Source of the DNA: Spodoptera frugiperda
Taxonomy: Eukaryota; Arthropoda; Insecta; Lepidoptera; Noctuidae
Direction of reading: 5' to 3'
DNA: 64,000 bases
Assembly: GCF_023101765.2 (NCBI RefSeq)
Contig: NC_064222.1
Coordinates: forward strand, 62,001 to 126,000
Below are positions 40,301-47,391 of the stretch, piece after piece; the stretch's first letter is position 1; every line of letters begins with the position of its first letter. Position numbers and translations under genes: made by a program. The notes beneath the pieces are model-generated. The model was not told where the DNA came from, ran no database searches, and saw only the letters and a list, made by a program, of their open reading frames with translations.

Positions 40301-43300
40301 ACGCTGGACACATATTTGTCTTCTCACCCCGCTAAGGCCTATGAAAACGGCTTGCTAAAGAAGCTTGACGACGCATCGGTTTAGTTTAATTTGATTTACA
40401 TTTTCTTTACTTGAATTCATTCTCGTTACAGTAATGTTACTGGACGGGTCAGTGCCTATAAAGTACGGAGTCAGGGTGAACTCGGAAGGCACGTATTTGG
40501 ATCTCAAGAAAAAGTTATCGGATTTATGTGGACTAGCACCTGAATCGTGAGTATTACTCATTATTTGAGTAACGACTGACAAATGACTAACTGACTGTCT
40601 GTTGCCTCACTGACAAATTGACTGAGTGACAGCCTCACCGAATGATAGACTGACTGGATGACTGACTGATTGGCTGACTTACTGACTGTCTGACTCACTG
40701 ACCAGCTGGAGTGAATGGATGTGACTGACTGCCGGAAGGCAAACGTATTTGGATCTCAAGAAAAAGTTATCGGATTTATGTGGACTAGCACCTGAATCGT
40801 GAGTATAACTAATTATTTGAGTAACGACTGACAAATGACTGACTGACTGACTAACTAACTGACTGATTGACTGACTGATAGACGTCAAACGACTGATGAC
40901 TGACAAGTGACTACAAACGACTAATGACTGACAACTGACTACTAACTAGGTATAAGATAAAATTGTTTGACGATTCAGAAATGCCTATATAATGTTCAGT
41001 TAGAATTAATGCTTCGATGTTGTCGTTGCAGCATGCTAATAGTGGAGTTGTCGGGCGCGATGCTGGGCCGCGTGTTCTCGGACGGCGCCAAGATCTGCGC
41101 GGCCAGCGCCGCGGAGCTGTTCGCGTACGAGGTGCCGCGCGACGACGCCGACGCGGACTGCAGCGACTGCGACGACTACACGCACGATACTAACGGTACC
41201 CATCATAGCTTGGACAGCGATACTTTACTTGACTAATTACTGCTTTAGAAGACAATATAAAAGTGTTCATAATGTTTTTGTGGTATTAGGAACTGCTACT
41301 CGTGTTATAGCCTTGTTATTCTGCCATCTTTTAGGTGTAGATTAGGAGCAGAAGTAGTGGTAAAAATCTATGAAAAAGATCCTGATCATAAACTTAGACA
41401 ACAAGTGTTTTTTAGAAAAATATACTAATGGCGCATTCCAATAACCTACCGATCGGTAGATTTGCCTACCAGCGGTAGAATTTTGATATAAGCTCCATAC
41501 AAAATGTGTCAACATTCTACCTCTGGTAGGCAAATCTACCGATCGGTAGGTTATTGAAATGCGCCGTTAAACATGCTACTAAACGACTAAATTAATTTCG
41601 ATTTAGTATAAGAATGTTTTACTCAATTAGCGTTTGATAATAGTGTTTTTTCATCAAAAGCTATTGCTACTAAACGACTGTAACCTTATTTCCACTTTGT
41701 ATAAGAATATGTTTTGCTCGATTATTGCATTATTTGCCGTGGCAGTAACAATTTGTATGTGGTACCCGCAGGCTGGGCGGCGGAGTCCCCGGCGTGGGCG
41801 GAGGTGAGTGTGGGCGGCGGCAATACTTCCTCACTCTGCATGCCAGCACTCTTCTGCTTCAAGGTTAGACCGCACTGCACACACACGGACACGGACACAT
41901 ACACACACATACACACATTCACTCACACACTGGTACACAGGATCTAGGGTGAGGGCGGTTTTCTGAGATGCTTTAAGACTTTAAAATGATAGATATTTAA
42001 TTGTGGCATTTGATTTTGGGCATTGATCAAGCGTGGGAAATACCTATTATTGTTTTAAAGAAAGAGTATTACAAACTATGACATACATCTTGTACAATTG
42101 AATAATTACTGAAAAAAAAGTTTTTTTTCCGTTACTTTAAATTACATTAGCTTTACTTACGAAGCTTAGGACTAAAAAGCCCAGTGCCCATGTAATGCTT
42201 TGTCGACGTCAATGACGCGATTATCAGAAAACCGAAAAATAAAACTAAACAAAAATACTAAATACACGAGCGTAGCGATTTCATTAAAAATTGTTTGTCC
42301 ATATAAAGACGTTTTCAGTTGCACTTATAGGCGCGCACCTGGTTTATGTCGAAAGATATTTATGTCGACAGACGTTATTAATATTATTATATTTGCTCTG
42401 ACGTTCAAAAGTGGCTTCCTGGTCTATTTGAAATAAATTATTTTTGACTTTGACTTTGAAAGAAAATTAATTGAGGAGCCGTAAATAATATGAAAATTAA
42501 AGTAATCTATTCATTAATATTGGTTCCATTACAGTATTAAAAAGAGAAAATGTAATTCCTATGTGTATGAAAACGTCTTTATGTATCCGTTTGGTGATGG
42601 CATGTAAGTGTAAGTGGATGTCGTTCAACTACCTTACATAACAATACAATATATTATTAATGTAAGAACATTGTATAACTGTATATTGTCCCAGACTATG
42701 ACGTCATAATATTGTACAGTCCCCCAACTAACTATTGTGTACAGTTCTCGCTCTAGTTGTCTTGTGTACCGGCTGAAGTATAGCTATCTCTTACTATTGG
42801 ATAGTGAAAGAAAGAGACGACAATATTAAGAATTTTAAGTGAATACGTGTGTATTTCGATTCGTTAATTGAAATATACGCCTTACTTCAATTCTTACTAG
42901 TTCTTAGCAATTGTACTCGGAACAAAATTGTTGATAAGTAAATCGTAAAATATCTCTGCAAACGGTTGTGTTTGTATTTCAAGTCAAGTCAGCTGGTAGG
43001 CTATAAATATGAGTCCCGATGTGACTTGAAACTATTAGAGCATTCTTCGATTCATGCCCGTGAATAGCCCTAAATTTCAATTACTTTTTATAATCTCACA
43101 ATAGTTAAAATAGCGTATATTTGTTCCTTTCTTTCATTACCAGTGTGTAAGAGATAGTTGATATAATAAAGCTGGTGTTCAATGCAACGAGTGTTGTTTG
43201 TCTGTCTGTGTCGAGTACAGCGAGTGGCGGAGTGTTGACATGTCCAGGTAACCAATGGCAACCGATACTGCACTGTATACGCCATTATATAAACTTATAT

Positions 43301-46300
43301 ACGACCTTATATTATGATTTTTGTAGAAAATGGTGTTTTATTGACATTTAATTTTTATGTGCTGGCAATTTCTATACAAAATGATTAGTGTTGCCAACAT
43401 TTTTGGTTTTATTTTACAATTTGCAGTTAAATGTTGCAGTAAGTTTTGTTTAGTTAAATGTTCATTGAGAAATGTTGAATATGTTCATTGTCAAACTGAC
43501 TGTTGCACTGCCCACTTCATGATATGTCGTTTGTGTTTTCATTAGTGTTCGCTCAGTGTACCCGTTTCTATTCATTCTCTGTTTGGTGAAACCTTGTTCC
43601 ATTTCTTGTTTCTTGAACCGAATTCCTTTATAAATCCCTGAATAAATTCTAAACAAGGGAATAATATTTCAAGGCTTATTTCTTAGTTAACGCTGGTTGC
43701 CTGTGATTGAGATGCAGTCTGTAATGTGTTGAGTACATTTCTAATAAGTTTAAAATAAAAAGGAAAACCTGCCAAGATTGAAACTACTGTCTGTTTAGTT
43801 AGCAACTGAGGTCTTCCGGCATGACTATGAAGATAGTTGTTTCGTTACAAAACTCCATAACATCCCTAGTCAAAATATTGAATGAATCGAAATGAGCTCT
43901 TTGCATAGAATGGAACAGGTTTCCTAAGCTGCTAGGTTACCACCATATACTAGACACATGCGCTAAGTGTTCGTAGATTGTGTATATGTACATACTTTGT
44001 TTGGTAGAGGTCACTCTTTGTACAAATTCGCTTCTAATTTATTCATTTCCAATTTTCCTGTAAATTTTGCCCTTAGTTTAGTAGAAAATTCTGTCCAAAT
44101 TATAACCTTTGCTTTAGATTCTCAAAGATTTTTAAATTTCAGATTCGATTTTACTTGATTCGAGTTGAGGACACTTCAAAAGTAGTTTATCAATGCAAAA
44201 TGATATCTCTATACGTTGGTAAAATATCTCTGAATCCGAAATAGAGGTGGAAAGTGGAAAGGTTTAGGAAATAAAACCCATAATCTACATGTTAATCGAA
44301 CTACGGTTTCAGCGCTCGAGATCGGAAATTCTTATGTCCCAGAGTCCGCCGAGCACGCTGTACAAGCACGCCGTGTTCTCGGACGTGCCGTCGCGCAGCA
44401 GTACGCTGCCCCGCGAGCGCCGCGAGCCCTCGCCCACCGCCAGCGTCAGGTCGCTGACTGCCAGTCCCCGCAGCCCGCGCCTGCACAAGGTCAAGTTCGG
44501 CTCCTCGCCCTCCAACATGTGCCGCCTCGACGACACCAGGGACCCGCCCGCTGGGAAGATACAGTACCTCGTGGCTGTGCATAGGTGAGAGCTGTTGTTG
44601 ATTTGTTGTTAGTGTGATGTTGATTGTTTCTCTGGTCGTTAGGTGGTGCTAATATGGCGATAGATTCCTGTTTTAAACCACGTATTTGTTGTGATCAGGA
44701 AGCAGACGCGGTCGGACGCGTACTTCCTGCCGTGGCAGCGCAGCCGCGCGTCGGTGTTCGGCGTGCCGCTGGTGGTGGGCGCGCTGGGCGGCACGGGGCG
44801 CGAGCTGTACGCGCGCGTGTGGCGCCAGCTGGCGCGCCTGCTGTCGGCGCGGCCGCGCGCGCCCGACGCGACCCCGCACAACCACGCCACGGACTGCGAC
44901 GACAGCCTGGGCTACGAGTTCCCGTTCCGCGTGCGCCTGGTGCGGCGCGGCGCCGCGTGGTGCGCGCGCTGCGCCTGGCCCAAGCTGTGCCGCGGCTGCG
45001 CGCTGCCCTCCGACGACACGCCGCTCACTCACTGTGGTAGGTGATCACACTATTCTTTGTAACTTTTATACTTGCTCATGAATTATATCCTAAAGCAACC
45101 TAGTATAGGAAACAGGAAAATTTCTCCTTTTTTCCTTCTCCTTTCACCAAGTTCAAATTATTCTTATTTTTCATTATTCCTTGCATTACCGTCTGTTTGT
45201 TTCAAATCAATTTACAAACTGACTTATTACAACATCGACAGTATATCTTCAAATCACTATAACTTCTTAATATCTTACAGGTAAACGTCGCCGCAGTAAG
45301 CGCTCCAGCGTAGCCCCCACCACAATAGACGGAGACGTCCCCAACACCAACTCTCCCGTCGCCAAGAACAAACTCAACCGACATGCGGCCACGCGGTTAT
45401 CCGCTGATATGTCGGTAAGTTCAACTATTAAATATATCACATGCACAATATAGGAAAAACAATCGTATAAAAAGTGATGATATTGCATAAATGGTAACGC
45501 ATAAAGTTATGATGTTGCGCTAACTTGCGCAAAAGGTGACGAGATTGCGCAAACTGTTGCGCATAAAATTGAGATAATGCACAGTGTTGCGTATACAATG
45601 ATGTATGTTTGGTGTACAGGGCGAGTGCGAGAGCGGCGAGGTGGGCGCGGGCGAGCTGAGCGCGCTGCTGGCGGGCGCGCGGCGCGGGGACCTGCTGCTG
45701 GCCATCGACTGGGACCCCACGGCGCTGCACCTGCGGTACCAGTCCACACGGGAGAAGGCCTGGGTGGAGCACGGCTCCGTGGCGGCCTGCCGGGCCGAGG
45801 CAGCCCGAGCTATCGACCTGGCCAGCTGCCTGCGCGCCTTCACCAGCTGCGAGCGCCTGGAGCAGCGCTACCACTGCGCGCACTGCCGCAGCGCGCAGCC
45901 CGCCACCAAGAAGCTGCAGATATGGAGGCTGCCGCCCATACTCGTACGTACCATACTATATACTATCTAAATCTGACGAACTGACGACATCTTTTCAATC
46001 AATACGACACTAGAACATCAAACTTTTCGCTTTCAACTCAGTTGATAATAGTTTCATTTCCATTCCGCAGGTAGTCCACCTAAAACGATTCCAATATGTG
46101 AACAACAAATGGATCAAGTCACAGAAAGTAGTCAATTTCCCGTTCCAAGACTTCGACCCCACGGCCTACCTAGCGTCAGTACCTCAGGAGACCATACTCA
46201 GGCATACAGAGATACTCAACTCGAAGCGAAGGTCCTCAGTGTTCGTGGACGACACCATATCGGAGTCGGACAGTGAAGACGACGAGAGTAATGTGCAGCA

Positions 46301-46962
46301 GAAGGTTCAGAGGCCAAAGGTGGAGAGGAAGCGGAGGAGTTCTGTGGAGGTGAAAGGGAGGGAGAGGTTAGAGTCGACGAGCTTGGTGACGACGCCGGTG
46401 ACGGACGACAACCTGATAGACTACCACGGGCACCACTTACTGCCGGAGCAGGACCCGTTCGACCTGAAGTACCGTCTGTACGCGGTGGTGTCCCACTCGG
46501 GGCAGATGAGCGGCGGGCACTACGTGGCGTACTGCCGCAACCCGTCGGGCGCGTGGCTGTGCTACAACGACTCGTCGTGCCGCGAGCTGCCCGCCGCGCC
46601 CGCGCCGCCCATCGACCCCGCCGCCGCATACCTGCTCTTCTACGAGCGACAGGGACTCGACTACGAGAGGTTAGCTTACATACTTTTTTAAAATTACACT
46701 ACAATACTCTTCAATTTATATGTCTGTATTTGCGTTTGTATACAATACGCTACAATACACAACAATACAATACGCTATCATACACAACACTATAAAATTA
46801 TACAGTAAAATTCCAATAACTTACCGTACTGTATTACATTTTAACAATATTCTCCCCATCAGGTACCTCCCAGACATCGCGGGTAAAGAACCAGTAGTGC
46901 GAGACGCCGAAGTATTAGATCCTGACGAGAACGACCTGAAGAAAATGTGCTCTATTATGTAG
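7334..46962 (+). CDS. USP32: USP32-type ubiquitin carboxyl-terminal hydrolase, complete (23 coding exons, about 1657 aa)
   Basis: Exons: 7334-7391, 7465-7699, 9625-9940, 21439-21667, 31146-31438, 31816-32029, 36119-36313, 36666-36958, 37377-37461, 37587-37711, 38128-38333, 38916-39039, 39485-39610, 39900-40296, 40432-40546, 41032-41195, 41772-41803, 44313-44584, 44699-45036, 45281-45414, 45620-45943, 46071-46669, 46863-46962. All are GT/AG and sum to 4974 nt in one frame. The start MGAKDSKPSF resembles human USP32 (MGAKES). Two canonical EF-hand loops lie near residues 250-261 and 286-297. A DUSP region follows from about 410, then a ubiquitin-like segment at about 682-750. The USP core has Cys783 (NLGNTCFMN), the QHDAQELL box, zinc-binding CxxC pairs, His1575 (GGHYVAY) and Asp1592 (YNDSS). 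The last residues CSIM form a CaaX box, as human USP32 ends in CVLQ. The human enzyme (about 1604 aa) is a membrane-linked deubiquitinase acting on the Golgi-endosome-lysosome route. The exon 17 boundary is the least certain; the exon 6 start could be 3 nt later. Confidence 0.95.
7700..9624. other. USP32: USP32 intron 2
   Basis: AT-rich. It contains one long-arm MITE (8463-8669), listed separately; I see nothing else. Confidence 0.8.
8463..8669. repeat. MITE with about 60 bp inverted arms
   Basis: The left end (cctctagacacctggagtac) and right end (gtactccaggtgtctagagg) are exact reverse complements over about 43 bp. Similarity continues to the inner aaggccgaacgtt / aacgttcggcctt pair. The core of about 80 bp contains ctataaaaaggctgc, a TATA-like motif. 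No coding capacity. Confidence 0.9.
10655..10860 (+). repeat. LINE 3' tail remnant (RTE-like), copy 1
   Basis: The wording tgttattccagaccataat, then ttcatctcgatcctttcagttgttttgac, then actttcgcatttataacatt is shared with 13796-13935 and partly 33130-33460. I recall it as a common 3' end of moth RTE-type LINEs. It has no intact frame. Confidence 0.65.
11590..11741 (+). repeat. SINE-like repeat A, copy 1
   Basis: Shares ccggagctgcggac, ggttaccggggctccggctc, agcaggagcaggaa and ctgacactccctctcgcct with copies at 27517-27672 (reverse), 39617-39740, 56770-56900 and 61255-61385. I recall this family as abundant in noctuid moths. Confidence 0.8.
13037..13285 (+). repeat. SINE-like repeat B, copy 1
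   Basis: Matches 59545-59825 over most of its length (ttcggcacgaatgg, ccggctcgacc, gttgtgtgagtgaggttacc, cccccaaaaggc, tctggtgtttcaagt). A reverse fragment lies at 38437-38625. Confidence 0.8.
13796..13935 (+). repeat. LINE 3' tail remnant (RTE-like), copy 2
   Basis: Degenerate match to 10655-10860: ttgtgttattccagaccata, then gctgttttgacgtgatt and actttcgcatttatta. Non-coding. Confidence 0.6.
14926..15048. repeat. Snap-back MITE family C, copy 1
   Basis: Imperfect inverted ends (actgccatacttagaatcat and aatgtctctgagtgcggcagt) enclose paired halves around aacccagtccttagc and ctaaggaatagctt. Related copies lie at 30019-30130 and 52141-52264. Confidence 0.7.
15530..15715 (+). repeat. LINE tail remnant (CR1/RTE-like), copy 1
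   Basis: Shares cactgacaaatggtgaagga and gccaacccgcattgagcaag with 18945-19175. I recall this as a widespread moth LINE 3' end. Non-coding. Confidence 0.55.
16869..18935. mobile_element. Degenerate Tc1-like element with about 0.7 kb terminal inverted arms
   Basis: The left arm (about 16869-17535) reappears reversed at about 18229-18935. For example acctcggattagagtttat matches the right end, ctacactcgcgagcaaccaa matches ttggttgctcgcgagtgtag, and cagctttatattg matches caatataaagctg. Arms differ by many small changes. The 690 bp core holds a broken Tc1-type transposase (17540-17860, minus). Arms this long are unusual for Tc1 elements. It lies in USP32 intron 3. Confidence 0.85.
17540..17860 (-). 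pseudogene. Tc1-like transposase fragment, frameshifted and truncated
   Basis: One minus frame reads DDRFI, a stop, then RWLKEANLTPKRP, TGPKLTTRHRQAR and QFARDR. A second frame then takes over with WSIEQWRPVLLTAECRMCL and HGSRTERRANW. This matches the usual Tc1 pattern between the HTH linker and the first catalytic Asp. At that position the expected TDES is TAEC, so the Asp is lost. A frameshift occurs near 17645. The C-terminal half with the other catalytic residues is absent. Confidence 0.75.
18945..19175 (+). repeat. LINE tail remnant (CR1/RTE-like), copy 2
   Basis: Contains cgtcaacccgcattgagcaa, then aaccttctcagtgtgagaaa, aggcctttggttagcagtgg and cttataagctgttgatg. The end abuts the Tc1-like element. 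Non-coding. Confidence 0.65.
19640..19760 (+). repeat. Dispersed moth repeat D, copy 1
   Basis: Shares gtctcccatgggggtaggca and gagacaatg with 35370-35440; a looser copy is at 21750-21870. Confidence 0.6.
21750..21870 (+). repeat. Dispersed moth repeat D, copy 2 (diverged)
   Basis: Contains ccccgaaggggtaggcagag and a following cacttcaccatttgtgttat; related to 19640-19760 in the gtaggcagag core. Confidence 0.5.
22960..23060 (+). repeat. LINE remnant, copy 1
   Basis: ccactgctggacattggcc, then caatgacttacagatcagcc and ggttagaagcaacctgcat; a shorter related piece is at 23610-23690 (ccttctccaatgacttacga). Non-coding. Confidence 0.5.
23610..23690 (+). repeat. LINE remnant, copy 2
   Basis: Shares caatgacttacgaatcggtc, ggttggagtcctgcat with 22960-23060, diverged. 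Non-coding. Confidence 0.45.
26995..27125 (+). repeat. LINE tail remnant
   Basis: Contains ctcgagaacagctggaccga, tttggc and gtccagggaaggtttaaa, wording I recall from insect LINE tails. Single copy in this window. Confidence 0.4.
27517..27672 (-). repeat. SINE-like repeat A, copy 2 (reverse)
   Basis: Reverse complement of the family at 11590-11741: gccttgggcgagggggagtg, tcagactctgactaaaatcc, tcctactcctgcttttcga and tccgcagctccgg. Confidence 0.8.
30019..30130. repeat. Snap-back MITE family C, copy 2
   Basis: accgccgtattcagagtcat at the left, aatgcctctgacgtac at the right, with the inner aacccagttcttggcaattg and ctaaggaatagat halves of family C. Confidence 0.7.
33130..33460 (+). repeat. LINE 3' tail remnant (RTE-like), copy 3
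   Basis: Starts at accgagactagcttttgtct, gtgacttcgctc and ends in gacactttcacatttattat, tagtat, as in RTE-type tails at 10655-10860. An internal direct duplication of taaaaattactaat occurs near 33270-33310. Confidence 0.55.
33931..34063 (-). pseudogene. C-terminal fragment of a non-LTR retrotransposon protein
   Basis: On the minus strand a short frame reads SIDNHLRRLGLGGWIKGLMQ, KAVLLETETDTVRRFL, SLEP and a stop (33931-33933). The pattern of basic and hydrophobic residues followed by TVRRFL at the very end resembles the C-termini of some R4/Dong-type LINE proteins as I recall them. No upstream reverse transcriptase remains. The exact family is uncertain. Confidence 0.4.
35370..35440 (+). repeat. 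Dispersed moth repeat D, copy 3
   Basis: tacatacataacttcacgcc, tgtctcccatgggggtaggc, agagacaatg, as in 19640-19760. Confidence 0.6.
37048..37233. repeat. MITE with inverted ends (USP32 intron 8)
   Basis: Left end taagcgtctacagacccgca and right end tgcgggcctgtggacgctta are near-perfect reverse complements. The inside is rich in the words cgcatcg and cgtacg. About 185 bp, non-coding. Confidence 0.85.
37742..37874. repeat. MITE with inverted ends (USP32 intron 10)
   Basis: ccgaatactcaaacgctact, caattttaag at the left and cttaaaattgagtagcattt, cagtattcgg at the right are reverse complements with few mismatches. About 133 bp. Confidence 0.85.
37927..37967. repeat. Small perfect hairpin
   Basis: Arms of 17 bp (tatacataagtcaacaa and its complement) around a 7-nt loop in USP32 intron 10. 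Confidence 0.8.
38437..38625 (-). repeat. SINE-like repeat B, fragment (reverse)
   Basis: Reverse wording of family B: acctgatggtaagcaatcgc, ccatggacacttgaaacacc, agaggcg, then ggggttaggaatttaagggt. In USP32 intron 11. Confidence 0.7.
38809..38896. repeat. Two tandem 43 bp copies just before USP32 exon 12
   Basis: The word gaaatataggactttatata recurs at 38811 and 38854 with the rest of the unit identical. The array ends about 20 bp before the exon 12 acceptor (38914-38915), so it covers the likely branch-point zone. Confidence 0.9.
39617..39740 (+). repeat. SINE-like repeat A, copy 3, next to the exon 13 donor
   Basis: ggaccggggctccgggctca, agcaggagtaggaattgggt, ggttttcagtcagtaagagt. It starts 6 bp after the start of the GTAAGT donor at 39611. 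Confidence 0.75.
40483..40590. repeat. USP32: Segment of USP32 exon 15 and donor, original copy
   Basis: The end of exon 15 (from cggaaggc) and about 45 bp of following intron are duplicated about 250 bp downstream at 40733-40840. This copy is continuous with the in-frame exon. Confidence 0.95.
40567..40950. repeat. Tetranucleotide (gact)n-rich minisatellite
   Basis: Imperfect runs of gactgactgac with ctaact and ctgtct variants flank and follow the exon 15 duplicate. It probably promoted the slippage or unequal exchange that made the copy. Confidence 0.85.
40733..40840. repeat. USP32: Duplicate of USP32 exon 15 end with donor site
   Basis: Near-identical to 40483-40590, including gactagcacctgaatc and the GTGAGT donor. 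It differs by a 2-bp insertion (ggcaaacg for ggcacg) and a few bases after the donor. The space between the copies and downstream to about 40945 is rich in gactgact and tgac tetranucleotide repeats. Confidence 0.95.
41428..41569. repeat. Short palindromic MITE, copy 2 (USP32 intron 16)
   Basis: atggcgcattccaataacct, accgatcggtaga at the left and tctaccgatcggtaggttat, tgaaatgcgccgtt at the right. Same family as 693-833. Flanked by taa. Confidence 0.85.
41804..44312. other. USP32: USP32 intron 17 (2.5 kb)
   Basis: Contains an (ac)n-rich run (about 41878-41940) and a retroelement tail (42388-42460). The first 60 bases (41804-41863) are open in frame to a second possible donor. No other feature seen. 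Confidence 0.7.
42388..42460 (+). repeat. Dispersed retroelement tail, copy 2
   Basis: tttgctctgacgttcaaaag, tggcttcctggtctatttga, tttttgactttgactttg; matches 4575-4645. Confidence 0.65.
46863..46962 (+). other. USP32: USP32 last coding exon with CaaX prenylation box
   Basis: After the LDYERYLPD junction the exon ends in KKMCSIM and a TAG stop at 46960-46962. Cys at -4 with Met at the end suits farnesylation, by general CaaX rules. Human USP32 also ends in a CaaX sequence, so lipid anchoring seems conserved. Confidence 0.88.
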
Positions 46963-47376
46963 GAGTTGTGGCACATTATGGCGTGACACTACTCACCTGG
47001 TGGCAGAGAGCCACCCTCGTAAACAATCCAGCTCTGCGGTGTAGTGGGGCTTCTCAGGCTTCTTGAGTTGGTGACAAGGCGACGCGAAACTAACACAGCT
47101 GCAGCTATCAGACTTTGTATAACGTCCAGATTTCAGTACCAAAAGCTTATGTTCTTGTATTGGTTCGCTTTAAAAAGGTGTATATTTGAGTATTCGCTGT
47201 AATTATGTACCTTATAACGTAGTAGATAAAGTATGTATTCGGTTGTTGTCTGGTTATTTAGAGCATTTGTGCAGCGTTCGTCACGTCGCCATTTTGAGCT
47301 GTTTATATGAAGGTGTAATGAAATGCAGTTACAAATTATATGGCCCGAAGATTCGGTGTATAGTTTTGTGAATTTA

Positions 47377-47391
47377 AATAAATATAATAAA
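47377..47391 (+). terminator. Candidate USP32 poly(A) signals (proximal)
   Basis: Two AATAAA words at 47377-47382 and 47386-47391, about 415 bp after the stop codon. Cleavage shortly after is plausible. Confidence 0.55.

Larger units (their letters stand above)
38916..46669 (+). other. USP32: USP32 exons 12-22: split USP catalytic domain
   Basis: The Cys box (GLHNLGNTCFMNAALQS) is in exon 12. The QHDAQELL box and a CDTCGR zinc pair are in exon 14. A GC-rich Arg/Ala segment with CARC and CRGC pairs is in exon 19, and YHCAHCRS, TKKLQIWRLPPIL in exon 21. The His and Asp boxes are in exon 22. An acidic Ser-rich insert (SESDSEDDESN) and a basic KRRSS stretch precede the His box, where human USP32 has a longer insert. 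All three catalytic residues are present, so the enzyme is predicted active. Confidence 0.92.

Noticed and set aside
39861..40335. Several long open frames on both strands over USP32 exon 14
   Set aside because: Shadow frames caused by high GC; only the frame with QHDAQELL and CDTCGR matches the USP family and joins its neighbours in phase.
40355..40906. Two similar minus-strand open frames
   Set aside because: They are antisense readings of the duplicated USP32 exon 15 end, not a gene pair.
44639..45040. Overlapping GC-rich frames on both strands around USP32 exon 19
   Set aside because: Only the frame from 44699 (RKQTRSDAYFLPWQ) fits the family and splice phase.
46216..46629. Minus-strand 137-codon frame
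   Set aside because: Antisense shadow of the USP32 His/Asp-box exon, Arg/Ser-rich composition without family match.
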